From contig CAMCLJ010000006.1 in the NCBI GenBank assembly GCA_945875745.1, forward strand, positions 1 through 51,764: DNA of 51,764 bases, written 5' to 3'. The notes under the pieces were generated by a model, which saw nothing but the letters and a program-made list of their open reading frames with translations, did not search any database and was not told the DNA's origin. The position numbers and the translations under genes were made by a program. Source of the DNA: Chlamydia trachomatis (GTDB lineage: Bacteria > Chlamydiota > Chlamydiia > Chlamydiales > Rhabdochlamydiaceae). Shown piece after piece: positions 18,569 to 27,228 of this stretch (its first letter is position 1; each line of letters begins with the position of its first letter).

Positions 18569-18588
18569 TCCTCATCTGCAATTGCTAA
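18562..18588 (-). promoter_or_regulatory. CIRCE operator overlapping the hrcA start
   Basis: On the minus strand: TTAGCAATT, 9 bases, GAGTGCTAA. The right half is perfect for the CIRCE consensus and the left half matches 7 of 9. It covers the ribosome binding site and start codon of hrcA. Confidence 0.75.
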
Positions 18589-18609
18589 TTTTTACTCTAT
18601 TTAATTGAT

Positions 18610-18639
18610 ATATTAGCATGGAGCTCTGTGAAAAGACAA
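18610..18639 (-). promoter_or_regulatory. Promoter of hrcA-grpE-dnaK
   Basis: On the minus strand: TTGTCT (18639-18634), 18-base spacer, TAATAT (18615-18610). It lies exactly between the two CIRCE elements, which supports it. Confidence 0.6.
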
Positions 18640-18647
18640 GTGTAATT

Positions 18648-18674
18648 TTAGCACTCCTTGATGCAGACTGCTGA
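18648..18674 (-). promoter_or_regulatory. Second, upstream CIRCE operator
   Basis: On the minus strand: TCAGCAGTC, 9 bases, GAGTGCTAA. Perfect right half, 7 of 9 in the left half. It sits just upstream of the -35 box, 86 bases from the first element. Confidence 0.7.
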
Positions 18675-18761
18675 TTTTCTCTTTTAAAGTCTGATGATCA
18701 AGGAGTTACAATTAATTTAAAAATAGATTAGGCTGATTTATAAGCCAGGTTACCACGCTCA

Positions 18762-19748
18762 TCAGAACCGTCTAATTTGATTTACGATCCACTGAGAAGC
18801 CCATGGGGTCCCTCGCAAATTCGCAAGTTCTTGATCGAATTCAGGTCTTAGTAGGGGATGGACATTCGGATCCAATAAACCTAAGAATCCCTGAACCCGT
18901 GCTTCCCCTCGATGATCTTGGATCCATTGAGGTATGTCTGCCGATGCACTACCAAATATCTCTCGAATTTGGGTCTTTAGATGACGCTGGTCCTCAACTG
19001 ACAGTCGCTCGTTGAATAGGGGGGAGTAATGTTGTCTAGGATCTGTGGCATTTAATAGGGTCTTGAGCACGCTAGTTGATTTCATTGCGTAACCATTAAG
19101 ATGAATACATTTTGGTGTATTCAATTCTGAATCTAGGATATCGCCTGCTCCGTTCGGATCTTCCCAACCGGTGTCCGCCGCATTTCGCTTGTTGTTTGGG
19201 TGCTCTAAAGGTGTTCTAGATAAAGGTTTAATGTTCAATTCAGCAGCAACGGTGGTTTTAGTCCCTTCATGTAGATTCAATAACGCCGATATATTGCAAC
19301 AGACCCCCATATTAGCCAGATTGATGCTAAGTATCTGAAAAGGAAACATAAAGTCATCGACTGTAGCCGCTCTCAGAATTACTCCCGATCGGTTTTTCAT
19401 AACCCAATTACCTGTTGCGATTTTTTGTACTGCTTTCCCGTATTCATGATTGTACCAAGTTTTAAAACCATATCCGATCAAAATAGATCCTCCAATAACC
19501 CCAACAACGATAGCCAATTTTTCCCATTTGTCACGATCTCCATGACGTAGACTTTCTATAATTGATAGTTGCTTAGCTTTCATAGAAAATGTACTAGTCA
19601 TATTAGAGCGTGCCGGATTGAGGTTAAACCTAACAATAGAAGATAAGAGATTTCGCAATTCGGGAAGGTCTATGTCACCTTCTAACTTTATGTTTATAGG
19701 TTCGGGGTTTTGTTGCTCAAGCAATTGGATAAAGGGTTGTATGTCCAT
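18762..19748 (-). CDS. Hypothetical single-TM protein, weak U-box resemblance
   Basis: A 328-residue protein I do not recognise. One strong membrane segment at about 77-96 (LAIVVGVIGGSILIGYGF) separates a ~75-residue N-terminal part from a larger soluble part with no signal peptide. Residues ~203-262 (GYAMKSTSVLKTLL..TDP...PLFNERLS......LK) line up loosely with the second half of a U-box (ubiquitin E3) domain; this is suggestive only. The last ~35 residues (DPNVHPLLRPEFDQELANLRG) recur in decayed form downstream, so a paralogous family exists. AGAGGA precedes the ATG. Possible secreted effector. Confidence 0.6.
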   Translation of the reverse strand: MDIQPFIQLLEQQNPEPINIKLEGDIDLPELRNLLSSIVRFNLNPARSNMTSTFSMKAKQLSIIESLRHGDRDKWEKLAIVVGVIGGSILIGYGFKTWYNHEYGKAVQKIATGNWVMKNRSGVILRAATVDDFMFPFQILSINLANMGVCCNISALLNLHEGTKTTVAAELNIKPLSRTPLEHPNNKRNAADTGWEDPNGAGDILDSELNTPKCIHLNGYAMKSTSVLKTLLNATDPRQHYSPLFNERLSVEDQRHLKTQIREIFGSASADIPQWIQDHRGEARVQGFLGLLDPNVHPLLRPEFDQELANLRGTPWASQWIVNQIRRF

Positions 19749-19825
19749 TGGCGTCCTCTTATGTAAAGAATTTAAAAAGATTTAATCAGGGCAGCTGTAA
19801 TTTAACAATAAAAAACAGAGTTATT

Positions 19826-20005
19826 TTAAAATGCACGTTCTTCACCTACAAGTGATAGATTCATCCGAAGCAATGGTTCATAGGGTTGGTTATTGACTGT
19901 TGCCCACGGAATGTATTGGAGAAGTTGTATTGGCCGATTAAGCTCAATATGGAGGTCAGATCCCGCGTCATCTCGAATGATTATAAATAGGAGATGCATA
20001 TGCAT
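19826..20005 (-). CDS. Small ORF of unknown status (59 aa)
   Basis: An open frame from ATG (20003-20005) to TAA encodes 59 residues (MHMHLLFIIIRDD...PIQLLQYIPWATVNN...). No family is recognised. AGGAG-like bases are not well placed on this strand. It lies between an intact gene and a decayed paralogue tail, so it may be a gene remnant or chance. Confidence 0.25.
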   Translation of the reverse strand: MHMHLLFIIIRDDAGSDLHIELNRPIQLLQYIPWATVNNQPYEPLLRMNLSLVGEERAF

Positions 20006-20045
20006 TTTTAATAGAGACCATATTCAAAACCAGCTTAAGGCTTTT

Positions 20046-20129
20046 CTAAGCTAGATTTTGTCTATTCCATCTAAAAGCTGCAATTTCATCATCGAATTCA
20101 GGGCTTAATAGAGGGTAGACATCCTCATT
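20046..20129 (-). pseudogene. Decayed paralogue tail of the 18762-19748 gene
   Basis: Minus-strand translation reads NEDVYPLLSPEFDDEIAAFRWN and ends at TAG 20048-20046. It aligns with DPNVHPLLRPEFDQELANLRG at the C-terminus of the neighbouring protein, and the DNA around TCGAATTCAGG is shared. A stop lies just upstream in the frame and nothing else matches, so only the 3' end of a former tandem copy remains. Confidence 0.65.
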
Positions 20130-20289
20130 TTTCTAGATTGGATGGATTAGTTGAATATCGTATTAAGGTCAGGAATAAATGTCCAAGCTGTGGACAGTGT
20201 TATATAATAAAATGCACAAATACGGATTGTCCTTCGAACAGGAAAAGATAAAACAACTAGGATTAGACTAATTTCCCAATTCGATCGGG
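20111..20289 (+). other. Entry void: coordinates inverted, see the terminator at 20289-20111 replaced below
   Basis: This entry has no content; the hairpin is described in the next entry with correct coordinates. Confidence 0.01.
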
Positions 20290-20310
20290 CCGTTTATAAC
20301 ACGGCTTTTT
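20289..20310 (+). terminator. Small intrinsic terminator
   Basis: GCCGT (20289-20293), 7-base loop, ACGGC (20301-20305), then six T (20306-20311). Plus-strand orientation. The only plus-strand frame ahead of it is a start-less Cys-rich ORF ending at 20251, so it may be a leftover of a lost gene. Confidence 0.5.
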
Positions 20311-20376
20311 TACTAAGGCTTCTGTGTTCATATCCATTGTTATCAAAACTAGTACGCAGTCTATATAGCAGAGTGC

Positions 20377-23300
20377 TTAGTTGATTGTGGGGCCTGTAAT
20401 GTTTTGATCCTGACAAAGCAATGGAAGTACATCGGTTACATGGGGCGACCATTCTAGACCTCTTTGATAAACAACCCTTGAGGCTAGGTGGCAGGCGATG
20501 ATAGCTTTTTTATGAATATCGGGGATTTCCTTTATAACCCGATTTGGGTACTTAGTACGTAGTAGTGGTGGACAGTAATTGAGTAATGCTTGGATAAGAG
20601 GGTCTTTTGGATTATCAGACAGGGTCATCGGCTCGAGGAAATTTAACAGCTCGTACATAAAACTATTGATCTTATGAGAAATAGCATCGGAAATGTCTGT
20701 TAAAAAGGCATTTGTATCTCTATGAGTATTTAATAAGAGGCGTGCCTCGTCTCGGGCTTGTGCTTTAATGATCTCAAGGATTTGAGGTACTAGGACTGAT
20801 TTTTCTTCTAAGAATTCTTTTTCTGAAAGGCAAAGGGTAGATAGGACTTCAAACGAAGAACACGTAACCCCACCCTTATTAGCTGAGCTATCTTTCACAA
20901 TTAAAACCCCGAGTTTTTCAAGGGATCGTCTAGCATCTGGAGTAAGATACAGATTGGCTCCCTCTACTATCGCACGCGCCGTTGGCTTACCTGATGGATC
21001 GAGAAAGTCAGATACATTAGACCTATTAAGCGTTCTTGGTCTACCTCCACCTGGAACAAAAATATCAGCTTTTGCTTGATGTACATTGTGCCCTAGCAGA
21101 TGGTTCATTTCGCTTGTTACAAGCCAATCTTCAACTAGTTTGCCTTGATACTTTTTTGTGCATAAGGTTTTATAATCTCCATTTGGATCTTCTTGTTTCT
21201 TTTTTCGATCTAATACAAATCCATCTTCTGAGAGCTTGGTAGGGGGATAAGCTGCAATCGGCTCTAACTTGGTAAAGAGCTCATAGACTGTTTTTAGATC
21301 AAGACCTTGTGGATCATAAATTGTTCCAGAAACATCAATTGTGGCAATTAATTTAGCGGTATGGGGATAGAAATGGTAAAGATTGGCCATTTCGTTGCCC
21401 GCAACATCTCCGTCAGGTCCTCCAGTCATTTTGATCGTAAAAGTATCTTTTGTTGGGTCTATTTTCAAATAACGTAGGACCTCTTCTACATAAACATTTA
21501 CTGCAAGAGAGGTCACACCATATTCTTTATGGTTAATCCCGGCACTTGGCTTGCTTGAAATAAACGCGCCACCTGGTTTGTATTGACGCTGCTTGCTGTA
21601 TTCAGCGATCCATTCAATCATATGATTATGCATATTTTCATCAGGCCCAAGATAGATGTATTCAGGTTTTTTATAGTAATCAAGCACATCCTTTGCCCGA
21701 ATTTTCCCATCTAAATCGCAGTTAATCAGAGTTATAAAGCTTTCTATATAAGCGCGCTGAGCATGATACATCGATTCCATTTTTTGCTCATAAGCAAACG
21801 ATTCCATGTATTTAGAGATTGTTTCTATGGGTAATCCAGCCTCGATGAGCTCATATTGAACCATCTTTTTCTCTTTTTCGATTTCAATCGATGGCTCGAG
21901 AAAAATAACCCCTTTTGCCCCCCCTTCTGGAATATCTTTATTTTTTTTCTGCTGGGTTAAAGCCAGGCCGTAGCATTCGGCAAAAACATTATTCCTTTCA
22001 GAAAGCATTTGTTCTATTTTTTCTGGTACAACAGTTCTTAGCCCTCCTCGAGATAAGTCTTTAAACCGAATATGAAAGCCGAGGAAGCGGCGGCCCTTCA
22101 TAAAAAAGATTGCATGGGGAATTTCAGGAAATTTCTCCATTCTATTATAAGGCACTTGTTCGAGGTATTGCGGATCGAGTCTAAAACAATGTGCAGTTTT
22201 ATTTTTCCTATAGAAGTTAGTTTTTAAAGTGTAGTCAACAAAATGGATCGCTTGTTTAAAAATAGTTTTTCTGCGCGTATCATTTTGTGAGTTGCCTGTA
22301 TCGAGGTTGTCGATCAGGTCTTTTACTGCCTTATAGATGCTTTGATATTTTAGTGTATCTGCATGGTTTGGATCGAATTTTTTTTCAAATAATTCTAAAA
22401 TTTGGATTGTGATTTCTGGATGCCTGCATAGGTCTTCTTCTATCTGTGACAAGGTATATATACTTGAGTCCATGTGAACAAGGACCTGGTGCAGAAAATA
22501 AGCTATAGATTTTGTTAAATTGCCGAGATTACCGCTTAGTTTTTTTGTAACCACAAATGTTGATTGGATAAGATCCATGCCTGTAAAATATTTAAGCGTA
22601 ACAAGCTCCTCTAAAAAATCCTGTACATTAGAAGCTTTTAACCGCTTAGTTTTTGCATAATCAGAGAAATGGAGGCAGATGAGTAAAATGGTTCCCTGCT
22701 TTTCTTGCTTCACATATGTTAAATTGATCTCATTAATGTTTAGATCATGCAGAGCCGCAGTAACCCTTATTTGATATAAAAGATCTGGTTTGTTAGGGGA
22801 TCTCCAAGCACAGATAACCTGATGGGAAAATAGGGTATTTTCTTTTGAAGTAGGCTCCTTCGATTGAAGATCATACTGGCATTCATCTCTTGAGAGAGCT
22901 CTATATAACAAGTCTAGGGCAACTGGAACCTGGCTTTCATCGAGTTTGCATAAGAATTCTAAAGAAATCTTTGGCAGCAATTGTTTGATTATTTCTGGCG
23001 TGATCTCTCTGGTTTTGCCTTCTATTTTTTTTATCCAATCTTGTGCTGTAGATTCCAATTGTTGACTTTGTATTACATGCCCATCTTCTTCTATAAAATG
23101 GAGCGTGCAAATCATTAAAGGTTGAGTGGTGCCAATAAAATCGGGACAAGATTGAGAAACATATGTTTTATAGTGTTTAATTCCATTTGAACCGTACAGA
23201 TTCAATATATCTATATCAGTTGCAGATCCTTCTAAGGATAGGGAGTATCCTTTGTTTTTAATGTGAAGAGTCGAAAAAAAATCTTGCAGATCAAGCTTTA

Positions 23301-23460
23301 CCAGGGTGCTTGTTATCAAAAGGATATGTTCATATTCTATTTCTTTAAAAAAACAGGTAGGCATTTGTTTTTCTAGCCATAGGTACGCATGCTCAAATAC
23401 CTGCCCCTCTTTAGCGATAGCTTCCTTCAACCGTCTTTGAGAATCATGAGAAAAGGGCAT
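20377..23460 (-). CDS. NAD-specific glutamate dehydrogenase, large type
   Basis: A 1027-residue protein whose central and C-terminal parts carry Glu dehydrogenase motifs: FHIRFKDLSRGGLRTV, PEGGAKGVIF with the catalytic Lys, TGGPDGDVAGNE in the nucleotide-binding fold, PGGGRPRTL and IVEGANLYLTPDAR. Residues 1-~400 form a regulatory-looking region with ACT-like segments, and the C-terminal ~120 residues are helical. This is the large bacterial NAD-GDH class, which oxidises glutamate to 2-oxoglutarate and feeds the TCA cycle. AAGGAAAA precedes the ATG. Single gene, divergent from the M48 peptidase. Confidence 0.9.
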   Translation of the reverse strand: MPFSHDSQRRLKEAIAKEGQVFEHAYLWLEKQMPTCFFKEIEYEHILLITSTLVKLDLQDFFSTLHIKNKGYSLSLEGSATDIDILNLYGSNGIKHYKTYVSQSCPDFIGTTQPLMICTLHFIEEDGHVIQSQQLESTAQDWIKKIEGKTREITPEIIKQLLPKISLEFLCKLDESQVPVALDLLYRALSRDECQYDLQSKEPTSKENTLFSHQVICAWRSPNKPDLLYQIRVTAALHDLNINEINLTYVKQEKQGTILLICLHFSDYAKTKRLKASNVQDFLEELVTLKYFTGMDLIQSTFVVTKKLSGNLGNLTKSIAYFLHQVLVHMDSSIYTLSQIEEDLCRHPEITIQILELFEKKFDPNHADTLKYQSIYKAVKDLIDNLDTGNSQNDTRRKTIFKQAIHFVDYTLKTNFYRKNKTAHCFRLDPQYLEQVPYNRMEKFPEIPHAIFFMKGRRFLGFHIRFKDLSRGGLRTVVPEKIEQMLSERNNVFAECYGLALTQQKKNKDIPEGGAKGVIFLEPSIEIEKEKKMVQYELIEAGLPIETISKYMESFAYEQKMESMYHAQRAYIESFITLINCDLDGKIRAKDVLDYYKKPEYIYLGPDENMHNHMIEWIAEYSKQRQYKPGGAFISSKPSAGINHKEYGVTSLAVNVYVEEVLRYLKIDPTKDTFTIKMTGGPDGDVAGNEMANLYHFYPHTAKLIATIDVSGTIYDPQGLDLKTVYELFTKLEPIAAYPPTKLSEDGFVLDRKKKQEDPNGDYKTLCTKKYQGKLVEDWLVTSEMNHLLGHNVHQAKADIFVPGGGRPRTLNRSNVSDFLDPSGKPTARAIVEGANLYLTPDARRSLEKLGVLIVKDSSANKGGVTCSSFEVLSTLCLSEKEFLEEKSVLVPQILEIIKAQARDEARLLLNTHRDTNAFLTDISDAISHKINSFMYELLNFLEPMTLSDNPKDPLIQALLNYCPPLLRTKYPNRVIKEIPDIHKKAIIACHLASRVVYQRGLEWSPHVTDVLPLLCQDQNITGPTIN

Positions 23461-23809
23461 AGGTATTTTCCTTATTTGTTGATAGCTTTATTCCTATACA
23501 TAAAAAAAACAGGTATAAAATTCAATCCATCAAAATCAAATGAAGCTGATTGTATTGAACAGAAAGGAAGAAAAGATGTCTGTACTTTTCTAATTTAGCA
23601 CCTCATCGCTTTTCGATGCTTAATTGAGATACAGATCTAAAAGCTGAGTGGGTTAATGTTAGCCTGTTTTTCTGTTCCTCTGCCAATTTGCATTACCAGA
23701 TTTTATGCAATCTATTGAATATGCTACCTTCTATTTTATTTAATAATTAATTTAATTGAAATTAAATTACAATAATAATTATATTACCTGCCTTTTTAAG
23801 GAGAATCAA
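23461..23809. other. Divergent intergenic region
   Basis: Between the NAD-GDH and M48 peptidase genes. AT-rich, no supported gene (a 69-codon frame from 23389 runs antisense to the start of NAD-GDH). It should contain both promoters, but I could not choose convincing boxes. The peptidase has a strong AAGGAG at 23798-23803. Confidence 0.5.
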
Positions 23810-25069
23810 ATGTCTATTTATACAGATTTATACAGTGCCCAAAGATCGGCTCAAAGTATTCAGGCAAGCCCTTGGCTTGCCCCACTAAAAACTGAGTATA
23901 TCAGACAACACGGTGTGATTAAACAAGAAGGCTTGTGGATGCAGGACAAGGCCTACGATGTATCTTGTGTGATTGATTCTATTTGGAGTAGATGCAATGG
24001 GGCTGCAAGCTTTGTAGCGGATCAATTGGATTTACAGAACAATACCCTTGTCAATACAATTTGTCCGATCAATATTGTGAATGGAAAAAGACATTTTTTT
24101 ATGATACCACGGAGCGTTGAAAAATGTATGGGCTCTATTTTTACAGCCATAGAGGATCGGGGTGCTCTCTCTACTTACGAAATCATGCCAGGGACACTTG
24201 ATGTTTCAATATCTCAAAAAGTCGATGAGGTATTTCAAAGGGTAGTTCGGGAAAACCAGGCATTTTTAAATCCAGAGAATGAACCAACCGGGTTCAATTA
24301 TCATATACGAACCATTCAGTCCAATAGTACGAACGCTTTTGCCCTACCAGCTGGTGCCATTCGAATCTATAGTCAGATTATTAAAGAGATCGCCGGCGCA
24401 ATAGGAAGTAAGACGATTAAAGATGCAGAGGTAAAGTTCGCAGATGAGTCGATCATTTCAGTAGATTTATCTGGTGTAACACTAGACGATGTTTTGGCTG
24501 CTTTAATCGGGCATGAACTGACTCACGTTGCATCACGCCATGCGGCGCAGCGCCCAGTTGTAAAGGCTGTTGTCACAGTCCTATGTGGATTAGTATTATC
24601 CCATCTGCTTCCTTCTCAATTACTAATAGCATTATGTGCTGGCTATGCAATAGGTGAATGGAATACAGACGATCTTGCAGAGCTTTTAGACTATTTAACC
24701 GATAAAGTGACTGAATTGACCTTATTATTTCAGTCAAGGTTGTGTGAGTATGAAGCTGATGTGACAGGTGCATATTTTGCAAAGCGTGCAGGCTATAATC
24801 CTTTAGGAGCTCTTTATTTATCAGAGGTCATGACAGGCTTTAGAACTTCTATACAGAATGAGGTAGATCGTGCAAGCGAGCCCCTACGTACACATCCAGC
24901 ACACATCAATCGCAAGCGCGCTGTCTTTGCAGCGATTGCTTCTTTTGCTTCAGACGTGATCCGGGGTAAGAGCCAAATATTGAGTAGATCTGACGGTCAT
25001 AAGTACGATATGGGTCGCGCTGGCCCAGCGTTTAAATGGGTCTCTCAGAATCAATTGGGTATCACCTAG
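23810..25069 (+). CDS. M48-family zinc metallopeptidase
   Basis: A 419-residue protein from ATG 23810, chosen because AAGGAG stands 6-7 bases before it; the frame opens further upstream (23756) without such a site. The core is GHELTHVASRHAA (His235, Glu236, His239) and the downstream EYEADVTGAYFAKRAGYNP (312-) with the third ligand Glu. A hydrophobic stretch (~253-281) between the two motifs could associate with membrane. The N-terminal ~160 residues are not recognised and lack a clear signal peptide. Family members degrade misfolded or envelope proteins. Confidence 0.85.
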   Translation: MSIYTDLYSAQRSAQSIQASPWLAPLKTEYIRQHGVIKQEGLWMQDKAYDVSCVIDSIWSRCNGAASFVADQLDLQNNTLVNTICPINIVNGKRHFFMIPRSVEKCMGSIFTAIEDRGALSTYEIMPGTLDVSISQKVDEVFQRVVRENQAFLNPENEPTGFNYHIRTIQSNSTNAFALPAGAIRIYSQIIKEIAGAIGSKTIKDAEVKFADESIISVDLSGVTLDDVLAALIGHELTHVASRHAAQRPVVKAVVTVLCGLVLSHLLPSQLLIALCAGYAIGEWNTDDLAELLDYLTDKVTELTLLFQSRLCEYEADVTGAYFAKRAGYNPLGALYLSEVMTGFRTSIQNEVDRASEPLRTHPAHINRKRAVFAAIASFASDVIRGKSQILSRSDGHKYDMGRAGPAFKWVSQNQLGIT

Positions 25070-25087
25070 ATTGCTTGTCTGTTATAG

Positions 25088-25134
25088 TTTTTTATTTCTG
25101 GGAATGTAAATAAATAATTTCCAGAAATAAAAAA
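25088..25134. terminator. Terminator hairpin 1 after M48 gene
   Basis: TTTTTTATTTCTGG (25088-25101) pairs perfectly with CCAGAAATAAAAAA (25121-25134). Bidirectional between convergent genes. Confidence 0.7.
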
Positions 25135-25159
25135 TTACATTTTATAAAATGTAATTTTT
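25130..25159. terminator. Terminator hairpin 2, perfect palindrome
   Basis: AAAAATTACATTT-TATA-AAATGTAATTTTT, a 13-base perfect stem overlapping the foot of hairpin 1. A third, weaker inverted repeat AAACTAAT/ATTAGTTT follows (about 25168-25203). Confidence 0.65.
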
Positions 25160-25229
25160 AATTAAATAAACTAATCCGAATAAAATTATTACCGTATTAG
25201 TTTAATTTTCTTAGATCACCTAACCCGCT

Positions 25230-27212
25230 TTATTTTCTTAAAAGACGTAATGAGTTGAGCCCTACAAGAACAGTGCCCCCTTCATGTAAAATAACTGCTG
25301 CCCATAAGGGTACAAGTCCTAGAATCGCAGGGGAGGTTGCGAATAAAATAACCCCCAAAGCGAGCATGAGATTTTGTTTAATAATGAATAGAGTTTTATG
25401 AGACTTGTCTATGAGCCAATCCAATGAGGCCAGATTATCTTGAAGAAATACAACATCAGATGCGTCAATAGCTGTCGCGCTGCCTATTTTCCCCATTGAA
25501 ATACCTACTGTCGCACGCATTAAAGCAGGTGCGTCATTAACCCCATCTCCTACCATAATTAACCCTTTCTCTTGCGCCATAGCAGCTACCAGCTCTAGTT
25601 TGTCTTCTGGCCTGAGGTTAGCGTGTATGTTTTCGATTCCAATCGCTTTAGCTACTGCATTTGCGTTATCTTGATGGTCCCCTGTTAACATGGTCACATC
25701 CATGTTGAGTCTGTCGCGCAAGCTCCGAATGAGGGCGGATGATTCGGATTTGATTTGGTCGGTAAAGGTAATATAAAAGAGTTCCTGCCCAATAAGCATG
25801 TAGGTGATGACTTTTCCTTCTTCAGTTTTTGGGATTGGGTTTTTTGTCATCCTCTCGTTTAAAGCAGGATCAAATTGGGATGATACAAAACGATAGTGGC
25901 CGATAAAGACTGGCTGAAGATTTTGTTTATACATCGCTTGAGCCTGGATTCCACATCCTGGAATCGCTTGAAATCCTTCAACTTTCATCAGAGGTGCTCT
26001 AGATCCTTGGGCGTATGAAATGAGTGCATTAGCAATTGGATGGACAACATGCTGTTCTATACTGGCTGCTACTGCAACGGCTTCTATTACATCAGAGTTG
26101 GAGGTCAAACACTGAAAGCTTGTACACACAAGATCACCTGTTGTCAGCGTTCCTGTTTTATCAAAAGCAACGCTTTTACAGCTAGCAAGAGCATCTAGAA
26201 TGATTCCTCCTTTAAGAAGGATCCCTTTTTTTGCGCAGCTGCTGATTGCACTGAGATAAGCTGTTGGTGTAGCGATAATAAGGGCGCAGGGAGAAGCCGC
26301 AATTAAAAAGGTAAGTGATCGGTAAATCGACCCTTCTTTACCAAAATAAGGGATGAAAGAGAAAATCCATGGTAGAGATAACGCAAATAATAAGGATAAG
26401 CCAATAACTACTAGAGCATAGGTATCTCCAAATCGATCGATAATTTTTTGGAGTTTAGGCTTGGCCTCTTGCGCATGTGTGATTAATTGTATGATACGTG
26501 AAAGGGTCGAATCAGCGCTTAAACGGCTTACCTCGATCGTTAGTGTGCCATCGAGATTTCTAGCGCCAGCTTGTACTTCATCCCCTTTGCCTTTAGGAAT
26601 GTGGGCACTTTCTCCTGTCAGGTGGCTGAGATTAACAAAAGAACTACCATCGATCACCAGCCCGTCCAAGGGAACGATTTCTCCTGCCTTTATGAGGATA
26701 TGATTTCCTATCTTAATGTCTTTGACTCCTCTTTCTATGATTTCTCCTGATGGGTCAATCACTAATCCTTTAGAGGGTGCCAGTGTATTTAAGTGAGATA
26801 GAGCCCCTTTTGTTTTTTGTGTTACGCTGCTTTCCATCGCGCCAGATAATGCAAAAAGCACAAGTAATAAAGCTCCTTCATACCCACTACCAATAATTAC
26901 TGAAAGTAGTGCTGCTAAAGTCATTAGCACATCGATATTAATAATCATGTTTTTAATGTCTTGGATCGAATCAATCAGTGCCGAGGTTCCAACCAGAAAA
27001 TAAACCATCAGTAGCATGATCTCAGATAAGATTGGATTGAAGGTACGTAGGATAAATGAAATGGTTAGAAGGGTAGAGGCCAAGATAGAGGCTTTTAATA
27101 ACAAATTTTTACTAAAATAATGAGAGGATGGGGTTAGGAAAGGGCTTATAGCGTCTTCCCTGCCTGAGGCGAAGAACTCATCAAATACAAAGGGTGGTTG
27201 GCTAGTTGTCAT
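25230..27212 (-). CDS. P1B-type heavy-metal ATPase (P1B-4-like: SPC/HEGGT)
   Basis: About 660 residues from the ATG at 27212; an alternative start at 27251 overlaps the upstream gene. Motifs: LTGES (actuator), SPCALIIATP in the metal-binding membrane helix, DKTGTLT (phosphorylation Asp), HVVHP in the nucleotide domain, GDGVNDAPAL, and HEGGT in the last helix. SPC together with HEGxT, and no N-terminal metal-binding domain, is the pattern of P1B-4 pumps, which export Co, Fe or Ni rather than Zn or Cu. In Chlamydia the orthologous position (CT727) is labelled zntA. Last gene of the serS block and next to a VIT-like gene. Confidence 0.9.
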   Translation of the reverse strand: MTTSQPPFVFDEFFASGREDAISPFLTPSSHYFSKNLLLKASILASTLLTISFILRTFNPILSEIMLLMVYFLVGTSALIDSIQDIKNMIINIDVLMTLAALLSVIIGSGYEGALLLVLFALSGAMESSVTQKTKGALSHLNTLAPSKGLVIDPSGEIIERGVKDIKIGNHILIKAGEIVPLDGLVIDGSSFVNLSHLTGESAHIPKGKGDEVQAGARNLDGTLTIEVSRLSADSTLSRIIQLITHAQEAKPKLQKIIDRFGDTYALVVIGLSLLFALSLPWIFSFIPYFGKEGSIYRSLTFLIAASPCALIIATPTAYLSAISSCAKKGILLKGGIILDALASCKSVAFDKTGTLTTGDLVCTSFQCLTSNSDVIEAVAVAASIEQHVVHPIANALISYAQGSRAPLMKVEGFQAIPGCGIQAQAMYKQNLQPVFIGHYRFVSSQFDPALNERMTKNPIPKTEEGKVITYMLIGQELFYITFTDQIKSESSALIRSLRDRLNMDVTMLTGDHQDNANAVAKAIGIENIHANLRPEDKLELVAAMAQEKGLIMVGDGVNDAPALMRATVGISMGKIGSATAIDASDVVFLQDNLASLDWLIDKSHKTLFIIKQNLMLALGVILFATSPAILGLVPLWAAVILHEGGTVLVGLNSLRLLRK

Positions 27213-27228
27213 AATCTCGGTTGGTTCT

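Noticed and set aside
20289-20311. A feature entry with inverted coordinates (20289 to 20111)
   Set aside because: It is a coordinate slip for the small terminator at 20289-20310 and should be ignored.
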